A stretch of 64,000 bases of DNA from Cyanoderma ruficeps (GCA_008694505.1 VZDJ01000594.1:7755746-7819745); one strand, 5' to 3'. Shown: positions 43,401 through 58,400, counted from the first letter of the stretch. Translations and numbers: made by a program. The notes: generated by a model from the sequence alone, not told the origin.

Positions 43401-46400
43401 TTCTACTAGCATTTAAATCAACAATTTTTATTTTACAGAGATAATTCCACTTGTGAATGAAAGCCAATAATGACAATCTGACTGATGAGCACATAAATCA
43501 GCTCTGCTGTGCTAACTAGAGCCCATTTTCCACATTCAGTGGTTCCTGCAAAAAAAAACATTTGTGACAAAGACAAAATTTAATCAGATATGGGAAAAAG
43601 ACTAACTCAGTCTATACTTGAGTGAATTTCCTAAAGAACGGGAATTTCCATCCCAAAAAATCTTGGAAAGCAGGAATCATCTACACCCATCCTGTGCACA
43701 AACAAAGCCTCTGTGTTAGTATTTCACACTAAACAAACAAGAACCGTTTAAACCATCAACATGCACCTTCTCCTGCCCTTTCCAAGAGCACCTCCAGGAT
43801 CATCCAGGCTGCAGGTTCCAGTTCACAGTTCTCAGCCTCTTGAAGCTTTATACTCTCCCTTGGAAAATGCTGCTTTGAGAGCCCCTTGGATCTGCTCAAG
43901 GGATTTGGGACTAAAGCTCTACCTGATGGAAGCAAAGATGGCAGAATGAGGTATGAACACTGCTCCTTTGGTCTCTTCTGTGCTTTTGTATTAAATGTTC
44001 AAAACATGCTCAGTGAAACATTTTTATTGGCACGAGTCAGGGTTACAAAACTTTGTGGCTTAGGCAGATGACAGTACCGATCCTGGTTTTAGTGTTAGAG
44101 CCCTTTCTGCCTGTAAAACCTGGCATGGATTTGCAAAAGTTTGGAAGGCAACAACATTTGGATAATACAAAGTCACTTTACAGCTAGTGAAAACACTAGG
44201 TGTTAACAGCGTAAATAATGTATCTTACAACTTCTAATGTCAACAGATTTGTTGTCTCCTCAGACACAGCCTTTGAAAACAGCTCTAGTGAAGAATATAA
44301 GTGAACACAAGGAAATTTTCAGTGCCCGTGTCACACAAAGACAGAGGACAACTGGCTAGAAAAGCCCTTTAGATTAGGAGTACATCAAACTTTCGCAATG
44401 GAATTGCAAAACGTGCCCTGGAGACTTCCACGGCTCCCCATCTGCTCCCAGCTCTGCTCAGCCGCTCCACACGTGTCCAACCACAGACCTGCCCTGTGCT
44501 CCAGCTCCAGCTAAAAATGACATGGGACCATGTAGGAGAGAATTTTACACCAGAGGGTAAAGACATGTTCCAACTATGCCATTGAAATCTAAATGCAAAT
44601 TTTGTTCAGAGATTCAAATGTGCTCCCTAACTTCATAATCTTCTGGAAATGAGAAAATTGAAAAGGTTCAATTGAATTTTCTGTTTGTGTCTTGGGAGTA
44701 TCATTTGAAGCTTCAAGCTGGAAGTAACATCAAAAGGTACGAATCAATCTGGCAGGATTCTCACAAATCCATTTACATGGATGAAATTACTTCTGTCCAA
44801 ACTCAAGAATAATGGTATGGAGTTAAATATTTTATAAAAAAAGTTTCTAGACCAATAGAGGAAGCAGCAGACATATTGGACAAACTTTCTGATCGCTGTA
44901 ATGTAAAACCCCAGAATCTGACTTTCTGTTTCACTGCCAAGCATGCAAACATGACTAACTTCCAAAAAGAACAAGGGATAAAATGGACTAGAATCTAAAT
45001 TAATCACACAACATTTAGAACCCACTGTTTTGCTATTGAATAGCTTGGAATTTCTTGGAAATATGAAAGAAGAGCTGCTTTGAGATAGAGAATGATCTGC
45101 AGAATTCCCTTTAACCACACTGAAAAGCAGGGGATGCTCCAGAGGGATTTTGCATATGGGTTTTACCTTTGGGAAACCGTCACCAATCTGTTGGCTTCAA
45201 TATTCAGCTTTCTGATCATTACTTCCAGGTTGAAACCTGATGTGAGGAAAACAAGCACTCACCCAGCGGGGGTGAGTAAACACTGTCACTTGGAGCCACT
45301 CATTTTTGTGGCAGGCAGCAGCTTCATCTCCTGCTCTCGGCAGTCAAGGAGCTGCGAACGCTCTGCCCAAGGGCGATGCAGAGTGGGACACACCCCGCAG
45401 GAGCCTCTCTCTCTCTTTCCATTAACTACAGAGGGAGTCCGAGGAAATTATACCCTCAGCTAAATTTAGTTATTGTGAATCCCCTTCCCACATTTGAGTA
45501 TGCTTCATACCAGGCCGATCTCGCAGCAGGGAATGATTAGCTGAAGTTAAGCATCTGTCAATTCACTTTAATGAGCAATAACTTGTGGCAACCTGCCATT
45601 AGCTTCAGTTGAATAGCTTTTATTTTTAGCTGGTGTTGCTCAGACGCAGCTTCTATCCAACATGTGCTGGGAAAGCTGACATCCCAAAGTAGTTTCCAGG
45701 TCTTCCTTGTGCCAGTCAGAGTGTCAGGGCTCAAGAGCTGCAGTTCCTGGAGGTCAGAGAAAAGTCACTGCAGTTCTGGGAAAGTTTCAAAGAGTGAGAT
45801 AAAACCAAAAGCCTGGAGAAACAGCAGAGAGGCGCATGGTCCCCAGAGACCTTGCAAGAAAAGTCACTGAAATCCTGAGAGCGTGCTGAATGAGTGAGCT
45901 GGGCCTCCAGGGAGAGAAACAGCACAAGGGGAAGGCACACAGAGAGAGAGCCTGCTGAAATAAAACATGACTTCAGTACTGCCCGAGAGTGCCTAGTGAG
46001 AGGAACAAATGCACAAGTTCTCTGTTGTATCTGCTGCTTCATGTGGATCTAGGCTTTTATCAGAGGTGACCACAGGGAGGGCAAGGGGAAAAGAGCAAGA
46101 TGAGTCCTCAGGTGAATACAGGGCAGGGTCTCACTTCCTATAGATAAGCATTTAACTCAGGAGCTGCTGCACATGAAGGCAGAACATTTGTGTCTCCAAA
46201 GAGACCCTCAGGAAAGTTTTCATCTCAGCCCTGTGGCACCAAGTGCTTGAAGAGCAGCTGAAACACCAGAGGTCCTTCCCTCTGAGTGTCCTGCTCTGCA
46301 CCGGGTTTCCACAGAACAGCTTACAACTGTTATGGGTGTCTACAACTTCTCTGGTTGGAGGTTTGAGCCTTTTTGTCTCTATGTACCAGCCTAATTCATC

Positions 46401-49400
46401 CTGCTTCAGAGTCCCATCGGAGCCCCCCCATAAGCTGCTGTGAATTCACAATAAAAATAATAAGAGAACAAATATTCAGAGTCAATCCACCAACCTGTCG
46501 GTGAGATACTCCTAGCCAGCTCCTATCCTCAAATACTGTGAGACAGGAGTCAAGGCAGAGCAGTAACATACCTTCAGGGGAACCTTGAAGCAACATCTTT
46601 TTAGAATAGGCTTTTACTCAATGAAAAGGTGTCGAAAAGCTCACAAATAAAGGGGCTGCTCCACACAGCAGAGCTGGAGGCCAGACAGGGTTGCAGGCAG
46701 TATCTGTGTGCACTGTATTTCATTCACCCATTCCCTTGCCTCGAGTTTGTGCCCAGCACAGGTCCCAGACCAGCCCTGAGCACAGCGACAGCAAGTCCAA
46801 CACATCTGCTGGGAGTGCACTTCGGAGCAGCCTTCCTGTAATGCCTCACAGCTGGGTGAGCAGATTTCTGAAGTCAAGAGGCATGCATTTCTTTAGCAAA
46901 GAAAGGAAATAAAAAGTCAGGACTAACAAGATCCAGAAAGGGCATGCCTTTTTTGTTTTTTGAACAAATCAACATTTATTTCAATGTAGTGAAACAACTT
47001 GTTGAAGCACTTCTCTCAGTTCTACTTTACATTTTGTATTTACACTGTCCTCATTCTGTGACAAAAATAAAATAATCTCCAGCCCTGAAGTTTCCAGAAT
47101 AAGTGTCGCTAGCAGCAAAAATAACAAAGCCCCAAACACAAAGCAAAAATCCCCCTTGATATATTTTGATGGAAGATTTTTGCATGTTCCATAAAAAAAG
47201 TTTTAACCCTGAAACTTTATGAAAAGCTATATGGGATGACAAGGAGGAAAATGTCATGTTTGAAGCTGAACGAGAGCAGCATTTGCTGGCCTTTGCAAGT
47301 ACACTGTTACTTTTAGCATAAGGAACTGTGAAATGCTTAGACACCCACATAGAAGCAGACTTTTTAACTTTGATCAAAGCCGTTCTGCTCTTCTGGGAGC
47401 GTAAGGGTACCAGAGTCGGCAAATGCCATCTTTTATCCTGGATGTTGGACACAAAAACAAACTTTATTACACATGGTTTCCAAGCAGCTGTTAGTAAAAC
47501 ACAAGCCTTATTCTTTCGTGAAGAGTCAAGGGTCAGCTTCCTTCAGCAGCTTCCAAACTGAGCTACTGTAAGAAATTTGAAGTAATTTCTCAGTTAAATG
47601 ACATCATTGCTAAGGTCAGCTCTGCCTTTTACTTGAAGTCTCTGTGACAAGGTGGACCACTCTGCTAAATAGGGGAGAGGAGGGAAGACAATGATATTTG
47701 AGTGTCATATTTAGGTCTCCCTATCTCAAAGGAAGCTGTGGCTATGTACCCAAACAATTCTCCACGGAAACAACAGAAGAGTATCAGTGACAAACTTGGA
47801 ATTGGAAAAATAAAAAAAAGCAAGAACAGAACCCAAAGCTTTTTGGGATAGGAAGAAAAACTGCATGTTGAGAAAGAAGGGATCGGTCATTAAACTTTCC
47901 AGGCACACAGAGGGCTCGGAAAGCACAGAAAACAAGCAGAACAAACAAACACAACTGTGTGCATCTTAGCGTCAGCTTCTTTTGCCAAATGCAGTCGCTT
48001 CCAACATTCAGCAGCTGCCTCTTGCTTTCTAGTGCTGTGGAGTTCTCTTTGGTACTTGGAGGCTGTGAGGAGCTCCGGGCAAAGAGAAAGTCTTTGTCCA
48101 TTTACCAACCAATTCCAAAGGCGCTGATCTTGAATAACTTTACTAAGCAAGAGTGACACAGATGTCTAGGAAAGGGGACTTTTCTCTTAGTAAAGTTGTG
48201 GTAGGTGCAGTGGAAACCCAAGGCAATCTACATGCTTGTCAATTTGTGCCTAGGTAAGAACAGAGTCCTCCATGGACGTCTCTCATTTGTTCACTCTTAA
48301 ATTATTCAGGCTCTGACAGCCCCTGAAAAGAAAAGAACGGAATAAGGATAAGTCGCAAGTGGCGCAGGGCAGGAGCGGACACCACGAAACCACCAAGAAC
48401 AACGAGGTTGGGGTGTTTGACGACAGACACACTGCAGCCTCCAGGGCTGGTGCCCAAAGCAGCTTCCTGCACGCCCTCGTCCTCCAGAAATGCCAGCAGA
48501 AAATACAAGCTCACAGCAAAGGTACTGATTGGGATGAATTAAAAGAAGTGATGAATGAAGTCAATGCAAACAGTGGTTTGGAAATAAAACACACAGATAA
48601 GAACTGCCAGTGCTTGTGACACTTTGCTCTTTGAACACAACACAGGGAAATGGCTAAGCAGCTCAGAGACTTTTAACTGAACACTCAAGACTATCAGTTA
48701 GGCTTGTGGAAAGCTTTAATTAATTCAGCTTAAGTAGCAAAACCAGAACACCACTTGCTGTCCCATATAACAGGCTCACGCGATCTGTGTCTTGGTTTTT
48801 CGTTTGACAGCTCGGCAGGGAGCAGCTCTGTGAGGAACCTTCCCCGTGATGCCAGTCAACAAGTTTATCAAATCTCAGGTGACAAAGTCACCACTACACT
48901 CTATCTGCGTCAGCAAGAAGGATGGACAGGAACTTGAAGTTTCAGAGAGCATCTGCTACATGGGAACAGGAGAGCTGGCTCTCTGCAGCACCCTGCCGAG
49001 GTCTCAGCCCTCTGAAGCTGCGCCAGTGCCTTGACGCAGACACCAGCCTTCCAGTGAGGATAGTCCTAAGAAACTGATTGATTGTGACTTCTGAAGGGCC
49101 ACACAGAGCCACCCACAGCTTTTATGGTGCCTACATCACTGTTCCTTACCAGCAGCCTCCTTAAGGAAAAAAAAAAATCTACATCCAGCTTTGCAGAGAT
49201 GTGGAGGGGTGCCCTGCATAAACTGCTTCATTCCCTTCTGCACCACCGAGTCTCATTGCAAACAGCTGTAAAAATGCTCTACCAAGCAACATGTCTAATA
49301 AACTTCCATTAAAAAAGCCATCTTCTCTATTGCCAAATGGTTACTTTCTTTTGGCTCCATCTTTCAAAGGAATCAGGAAAAAGAAACACTCACTTGAACA

Positions 49401-52400
49401 CAACAGCAAGTAGCAGAGGCTCTTTGATTCTACAAAGGCTTTGATGAATACAGGTGACTTGTTACTGCATTTTAAGATGTCTGATCACAGATGCCACTTG
49501 CCTGATAGTTTAGTATCTCCAGGACAAGTGACTGCAGTGAATATTCAGCAAGCATCAGCTTTTCAATGTCTGTCTGCAGCTTGCCTTGCTGTAGACTTAA
49601 ACACACTGCCAGATCAAATTTTACAGCAACACAGCTCCCAGCAGCTACTGCCCTGCCATGAGCAGCTTGGAATGCTCCAGCCCTGATAATTTCTCTGATA
49701 CTAAGAAAAAGTCAACTAAGATGCTGCTTTCTGCTCAGCACCTGTGCCCTGGCAGGAGCTGTGTTCTGCTACTGTGGAGCTGAAGTTACAGCTAACATTC
49801 AAAGCATCTGCCTCCTTCTTGCCTAAAGCTATGATTTTCCTCCTGCCATCCTAGAAAGAATCCCTGTTGATTAATATTTATTCCATTTCCTAGTGAGATC
49901 TATTCAGCCTCCACATGCTTCAGCTGAGAGCGATGTTTGAACATTGTGTTGATCCTCAGAGTTCAAACTGCAGAAGGTACAAAGAATACCAGACTTGAGG
50001 CACTTCAATGGTACTCACTGTGAATCATCATTTTACATTGTACCACTCAGACACATTTGGATCTGAAATACATTTGCATTTCTAATTAAAACAGATTACC
50101 ATTAGTAACTAAAGAATGTCTTAAATCAGAATCCCTAGGCCATAAAAGCTAATTGCACGATGCTAAAACTGGATTTCAAAAATATACATATTATACCCCC
50201 TGCAGGATTAATTAGGCAACATCTCTTCAAAAGAGTTCTCAAAAGTGTATTTATTCAGCATGCGGTGAAATTATACTGGTTGTGCAACACTTCCCATGGC
50301 CTGCCCTGGCTCACGCTCCCGTGGCAGGAGAGAGCTGGAGCCTTGTTATCAGGGGGGCTCAGCATGGACAAATTGGATTCAGGACTGCAGTCAATGAGCA
50401 GGGACATGGGAGCAGGAACTGCAGCTCTGGCCACAATCAACCAGCACCCTGGAACAAGGTGATCTGGGGTATGTGCAGGATGTGCCTCCCAGGACGTGCA
50501 GACCTACAAAAAGGCTGAAATCAACTGGTCAGTGTGAATCTGGAAGCTGTAACTGCTGATGATCTGATGGTCAGTTGGTCACTGGTTTCCTACATGACCT
50601 CAAGGAAGGTTCTAAGTGCTGACTGAGCTGTAATGTGTTGTCAGAGAGGCTGTACCACATGTCTTGAGGACATGAGAAACCTCTGCTCACCAAAGCTGCA
50701 TGTACCTTATGAAGGGATGAGAAAAAACCCAACAGAGCCTAAGAGGTCCCTTGGCTGCTACAGTCTGTAACTGTAATTGTCAGCAAGCCTCAACTGCATG
50801 AAAAAGTGTCCTCAGAAGATTGAGCTGTAGCTGGGGATGTGCCACTCCCAGCTTCCTTCTGTGCTCTGAGCTGTTCATTGCTCCACATGGAAAATGAACA
50901 TGGAAAAATTCTCAGAAAACATAACAGTGGAGACACCTCCATGGGCACTGAATCCAGTCCCTTATCATCAGGGGCCATAGCCCATCACTTTCCTAAATGT
51001 TTACTTCAATGTTATCTCGTGCAAGTGAACAAGAGATCTTTGCTCAAAACTCACAAATAGACTGTACTTGCACTTTCCTGCACACAGCAACTTTAAATTT
51101 CCATGTTTAACTTACAACCTTCCAATACAAAAGATAATAATCTCCAGCAGAAACCACCTACACGTTCCTCAGGGTGATGTTTGCTAATGGGTTCCCAGCA
51201 GGTCTGGCTCCCAGGCTTCACCCCCTTACGGAACTTCAGAGCCTGGAATGTCATTTTGTAGGAGATCCAAGATTTCAAAGCTGTTGAGCTGTCCCAGGAC
51301 TAGCAATGGCTCTACCACATGGGGCAACCAAGTGCACTGGGATGCAATAAGGGCAACAGAACAGCAATTACTAACTCATCCTGTGGCAACAGACAAAACA
51401 GGAGACACACTTTTTCCATTTTCCAAAAGTTGCCATGGTTTCTGTGTAGTAAAGGAGCACCCACAACCATTGGGAAGTACTGGGAAGTCAGGGAGTAAAA
51501 TCCAGTCAGGACTTTCTGTAACATGATCTTATTTGTGCTACATTATCAAAAAATAAATGACAAATACATAAACTGACGTGTATATAATGGGTTTCTCCCC
51601 ATCAAAGAGAAGAAACCCTATGGCTGTTCTATTATTAACTGCTGTAATTCAGCTTGCAGGTTCTATTTTTCATCTCATTAGAACTTCACTGGAGACATTT
51701 TCATATTTTGTCCTAATTATGCGAATGAAGCCCAGGTGATGTGTGTGATTCCCAAGTTCTCAGCCTGCCGGGGAGAGCATTGTGAGGCTGGTCCAGGACA
51801 GAGCCTGAAGGAATGAGAGGCAGGTCAAACTCAACAGGAGACCCAATGGGATGCACTAACTACCTTTAATTCAAGGACTGGTTTGTGTTTCAGCATAAAC
51901 AGCCACATCAAACAACAGAAGCTAAGAGCAAACACATAAATTTTTGTTTTGTGGTTTTCCAATGGCAAAGATTGGTCGAGGGAGATGATTTCAAGCTTAT
52001 CTCATTAGAGATAATCTCATTATTTTCTAATAATTCTTTACATGTCCTTAAGTCCTACTTGTGATCTATGCATCTTCTTAAAGAAAACATCCAGATGTGC
52101 TTCTATAGTTATATTAGAATAACTTCACATGACACAGAACTGTGTGATGCCATATTAGCAATTGAACTCTTCTGCAATAGCAACTGATGCAGTGGCTCAA
52201 CTGGCAGAAATTTGGATTTCCTTACAGTACTGGAAACCACAGGATCTGTAGATCCCTGCTGTAATCACTAGCTGCCCAACCAATTCCTCTCTTTTGAAAA
52301 GAAACTGCAACTTTTGCCAAATATGAAAATGCTTTCATAAACCCTGTTAACAGACAAGAATTAGACTGAAATGTAACAGTGTTCTGGTGCGCTTGAGAAG

Positions 52401-55400
52401 TATCTTGATGCTATTTTTAGACTGAAAACTTTGGAAGTTTGAGGGGTTTTAAGTTTGAAATGATAGATTAGTTTTCCTAATGCACACATGAGTTTTAACA
52501 AGGTGTGTGCTGAAACATAACAGTTTGGGAAAAAAAACCCAAACAAAATCCTTCTGGGGTCATGTGAAGTAACTGCCCTTTCTGTTTCACTTCCAAATGG
52601 AGAGACTTTATTTCAGCATCCGTGCATTGAATTCCTGAACAATACATCTATCTGGCACTTATTTTATAGGAAAACAGCACGTTTAATTACCCCACCTCTT
52701 CACACTGAGCAGGGAGTTACCAAAGCTATATTTTTCACAATTATCTGTTCTCTTTTCCTAAGAATAAAGTCTCCCTTCTTCAGGTTTTTGACAAGATGAA
52801 TAAACAATAAAGCCTCGTGGATTCTTATATGCTCCTTGGAGTGAATGGGAAGTTTTGGAGCTTTGCCTGCATAAAAGCAAATCCCATGTTTCTTTAAAGC
52901 TGGATGAATTTATAAAAGTTGAAAACAACGTACCAATCTGAATAATAAGGATCTCCACCATGTCTTCATGCCCAGACTAGTAACTGAAAGCTGATGTTTA
53001 TAGAAGCTCTTGCTACCTCTTTTTTACATATGAATTAGTATCTAAAAGTTTATTTTCTGCATCTTGTATACAGCCACATGTCAAAAGACTGCAAGATTAG
53101 TCACAACAGGGAGACATGAAGCCAGAGGTTGAGGAACTAGCTTAGATCAGGAGAGTCAGAGCTGTCTAGCAGTGCATGTAACTTTCAAGAGAAAAAATAA
53201 TAACACTATTATTACTTAGATCTTGGAAACTGAAAGTTGCTAAAGCATCCCAGCACTGGCACTGACATAAACATGTCAATTTACAGAAAGTGGCTGGTGG
53301 TAGGTGAGAGCAGTGGGCAGAGTCATGTGCAGCAACCAGCGCTTCTGAAAAGCTCAAACCTTCTGTGCCCTTGGACACTTTATATCTGACAGTACTCAGA
53401 CAGACCCACCGAAAACGTGACCTGCTGTCTCTATGAACAAGGTTCCGTCAGGAAGCCCTCCTGCAAACAGGTAAGATTTAACACCACTAAGTAAACCTGC
53501 AATGAACTCACTGTTCCCCCAGCCTGCCAGCAGAGCAGTGGCCGTGCTTCTCCTTCGACTGCCCATATTCAGAGGTTACTCATCAGCCTCAGGACTTCTC
53601 CTGAACTCCTCCTATGTGTCACTGCCACACAAATGCTAAGAGGTTCAGAACAGTGAGTCTGTTTACCCCAAAAGACTGGCATGGGGACTGTCAGTCATGC
53701 TTTTGGGACATGCTTAACTGAGGAGTATGTGTCAGGAGGGTGTAGAGCAGGTGTGAGAAAGCAGCTTCACACCAACAAAAAGAATGATTTTCTTTTTTTT
53801 TTTTTTTTTGCTTCACCTTGTCACGTTAATCCTGCTTGCTCAACTGAGCAGCATTTTCATCAACTCTTTTGTCCCTTCCAAAAACTCTGCTGTGACCTAT
53901 TCTGCCATGACCTATTCTGACTCCTGACTCAGCCTGCAGAGGTGGGAAAACACAGGACTTGGAAGAGATGTTCCTGTCATGGGCTAACCAGTTTTCTCTT
54001 AATAGAACTGGAAGGAAATAACAACAACTCTTGCAAACAACTCCACAGCCATTTGCTCATGAATTTGCCAGGACAAAAAGCAGAGCTCAACTCTGGCATG
54101 AGAGGGAGAGACACTGCCTACAGAGGACCAGTACACTTGATCCTCTTGACTTTGCTGAGATACAACTAATGAGCAACAGATGGACATCACCCAAGGAGTT
54201 TATTTGGGAAACCCAACAGTTTCCTCATATTTCTCATTCAAGAAAGACCAGGAAGCTAAGCAAGCTTTGGTTGACACCCTTTATTTTACTATTGTTTTCT
54301 CCTCTGCCTCAATTTTGACTGAGCTGCTTTGGCCATGCATTCCATTATGCTTTACACAGTGCAACCATGGCTCAGCCTGAAGCACTAAATAAAATATGTT
54401 CAAATTAGGAAATGTTATGGGCTTGAATATATTACAGCAGATCCCTCTGTTACTACCACTCAGCACAAAGGTACCAGCTCCCTCAGCAAAGCTCTGCAGC
54501 TCCCTGTAACAGTGTCAGCACCTTCTATAAAAAGCACCATCAGATCTCACTTTTTACCTAATGAAGGAATAACTTTTATTAATGTGCTGTTGACAGCCCT
54601 TGTGATGATGTTGGTTTTTCTTAACTTCCAGTTAAGGCTCTGTTTCTGCCCAGCCAGGAAAGATGTACAGGCTGGCCAGCTGAGCCCCCTTCACTGCACG
54701 GAAGTCACCATCAGTCTGTCAAGACAAGCTTTCCTTTTTAATCTTACAGCAAAGATCCAGTAACAAATCAAAGATTTCAGCAAGAAGAGGAAAAGGAAGG
54801 AAGGAAGGAAGGAAATAAAGAAAAACAAGACAGTAAAACAGAAAATTGCAGAAAGAACAGAAGCGTAACAGATAGCACAAACTGGAGGGACAGAAAATTT
54901 AAAATAAGAGCTTTACCAGGAGCTTAGCACAAACAGAAACCCACTCAACCTTTCAACTTTAACAAACTGAGATTTAAGTTTGACATTCATATTAAGTTTC
55001 TTTTGTTCTGAAATTAGAAGTTTGCATACAACCAGCAGCCTACTCAGAAGAGCAACTTCTCGAGGAGGCAGAGATGTGCTCTTTGTTGAAGCCAATGCAG
55101 CACATCCATTTAAATCCATCCTCCTGGTTTCTGGCTACCCTCAAGTAGAAAGTGTACTATATTCTCACCTGAAGCCACGCTGCAGCCACATAATATTACT
55201 CATCTGAACTCTGAAGTTATTCTGACAATTGATTACTTTTAACCACAGACCTTTTTCTTTGTCTGCACCTGGTACACTCACAGCCAGCTCAAGTCCAGTA
55301 GATGGGAACATCTGTCTCCTTGTGCTCAAAGAAAAGCATTTCCTACACCTCGTTTGTGCTCTCCACCCTCCTGGTGTCCCTTAGGACAGTGAGAGCCCAT

Positions 55401-58400
55401 GATGCTCCAGTGTGGGCTAGAATAGAATGAGTTGAAGTACTGCAAAAAAATGACCTCTAAAGAAGACCCTGGGTTTAAGACAGCACACAGAATTTAATTT
55501 CCAGGTTAAATCTGAGACACTGGTAGTCTTTACAACTCCCTGTGCATCAGACCCTGGAATTTAGTCTCACCCAATGTCCATGTTCCCACTCACTGATGAG
55601 CCTCAAAGCCTTGGGCAGAAGGCAGTGCAGAGAAATGGCACTCACACACTGGACTTGGCTCTGTGTTTAAAGGCAACAAAGTTTTGATCTCCTCACATCC
55701 AAGGCATGCAGCTGACCATCTGCATTAGAAAAGGCATTTCACAAGCAGGAATCCCTCCCATCTCCTTATTTTCCCTCTTAAAATAATCTCTAATCGGAAC
55801 CACACAGATAACTGAGGAGATAGACTTCATGTTCAAAAAAAAAGGTATATTAAATTGCAAATCCTAGGCTGATTTCTAAGGAGAGTTCAATGACTTTCTA
55901 GCTATCAGGAGAGCATCAGAATTTGAGCCCTCTTACCAGGGACAGTTTTGCAGCATTGAGAAGCATTGTGTTACACTAGGTCACTTTACACTCCTGCATG
56001 TAGGAGACACAGCAAAAATCCTTGCTTGCAGACTCTTGGCTTAGTAAGGCCACTGGCCTAAAGGCTATGCAAGTGTGCTGCTCCTAACTACCCCTTTTTA
56101 TGGCTGAAAGCAAGTGACAGACTCTTGCTCTGAGGCACTCCTATATTAGGATTCATATCTCTCTATACTGCAGAACAGAGAAGTAGTCCTTATTTAGTTC
56201 CTGCAGGCAACTATCAGGGTCAGAGCAAAATTGCAAATGGTACTGTCACTTGCTTTCTCTGGATGGATCCCAACAGCTCTGTACATGGGCAAAGCTGACA
56301 AGATCACAAACTCACCAAGAGAAACAAGCAAAAAAGCAGCATCAATATCTCTACTGCTGCTATAGACAGTGGAATACTAATGTAAAACAGTTTGAGTCAT
56401 CTGTCAAAATCCTTCAGAGAAATGCCCAGTTACACAAAACTTACGTATTTCATGATACACAGGGGACCTCGGGTTTGGGTTTTCTCAGCTCTGCATTATT
56501 GCTGCTATTTAAGAGATCAAGCATCCACATCACTTCCAAGCTCCATGGAAAGCAATGATGCAGCTCATACCAACTATCTGAGCACAAAACCTGTGTTTGA
56601 CACAGAATGCAGGCCCATCTTCCCTATTTCTCTCACCAGACAGTTCTTATCCGCACAACAAAAGCTACTGAGCTGTTGCAAAAGATCAAGGTACATCAGG
56701 CACTGGCACCAGGAAAAAGCAGAGTTGAATTTCCAAAGGAAAAGGTAAGGTCATATATGGGGCAGCACTGAGAATAGCTCTGAGATGCTTCACATCCATC
56801 TAAAAAACAAACTACAGTCACCTATTTGCACTGCAAGACTGATATCAGTGAGAAGCCCTGGGATGAACAGTGTCTCCCCACAGGTGATCAGTGACAACAC
56901 AGAATACATGAAGTTAGAGCTTCGAAGCTCTGTTTGCCACATTAAAACATCTCCAAGCTAAACGGGAGAAGCTGCCAACAAGGGCACATTGATGCTGTAA
57001 TCTGGGGCACCTGAATCCCCTGTCAAATGTCAGGTCTGGTACCTGCTTAAATTCAGGGAGTATTTCCACCACCTCTGGTTTTCCTTAATAAATACAACAC
57101 GACAGACAGCCTTTTAGAACTTTGCACCCAAAGTTTACAACCAAGGACGAGAAAGAAGTAAATCAATCTGTATCACAAAACACTTTTTGTTACCAACCCA
57201 GTAAACTAGAACTGCAAACACAGTTAACATTTCAAACGGAGAGAGAAGAGCCAGCTGTTTCCCCTTCCCCCTTCTAGAGACCTCTGTAGGCAGGACAGGC
57301 AGCAGGGAGATTTTAATCCCCTGGAATCAACACTTTGAAGACCAGAGCTCTGTCAGAGAGCTTGAACACTGCTCCAGCCTGCTGCATGGGCCAACACATT
57401 AAAGCACAGCCCTCCAAGAGACAGTCCAGTTTAGTACCACAACCTGCAGGCAGCCCTACCCCTACAACCAGATTACATGTTCCTTCCCAAGGGCTGCAGA
57501 ACAGCAGGGTGCTGTGCATTGACCTCAAGAATCACTTCCTTGGCACGAAGTGGTGCGTTCTCCCCAGGCTAAAAAAGAACACGTCTTACGAAGTAGTGGC
57601 AAACTCCATCACCAGCCAGTTTGCTTCTGTCACCACAGAAGTGTGACTAATTCAGTAATTGGGGAAAGAGGGCTCCTGCATTGCAATGTGTGCCCCAAGA
57701 AACGACTAGGCCCACCAGTCCTCAATGTCATCTTTATCTGCTCTTTGTTGTTTATTTGGGAACTCTGGAAAAGACTGCATTTGAAAGCTTTAGTCTAAAA
57801 AAAAAAAAANAAAAAAAAGAAAAAAAAAAGACACAAAAGCCAAGTTTTGTTCAGGGCATTTTGCTTGGCCATTCAGAGAACAGGAAACATCGAAATACCA
57901 CAAGCAGATCTTTCAAAAACCTCCCATTATCCAGAACAAGTCCAAGAGCCATATCGCAGCATAAAGACTGCAGGCTGCAAAACCTTCAGCCAATGCATCT
58001 GAGCTGTGCTGTTCCACATAAAAGCCAGATTTTGGTTTTATTTTTACAAGGCACTCCAGCTGCCCTGGCTTTCCCACATCTCTCTCAGCATTTCAGCTCA
58101 GCCAGCTTCCCCAGACCTTCCCCCATCGCCATTCAGAGATTTGTGAACTGTGAGAAACAGATGTTCTCAAAGCATTCTGCTCGTACTCGAGCCCAAGAAA
58201 GACTAGAAAGGAAAGGGGGAAAGAAAATCATTTAAGCAAATATCTCTCCCCGCCCTATTGACCCTACAGTCCCAGGGTGTTTCCTACCAGCAATGATAAA
58301 ATGCGAAACTATAACTGTAAAACTGTATCAACTCCTGCCGTCTCGCTCGCTGTCCCCGTTACCGGCTCATCCGCCGCCGTCCCTCCGCTGTGCCCGGGGG

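Noticed and set aside
51640..52090. Idea that the AT-rich block is a mobile element with terminal repeats
   Set aside because: No terminal inverted repeats beyond the single 18-bp palindrome and no target-site duplication.
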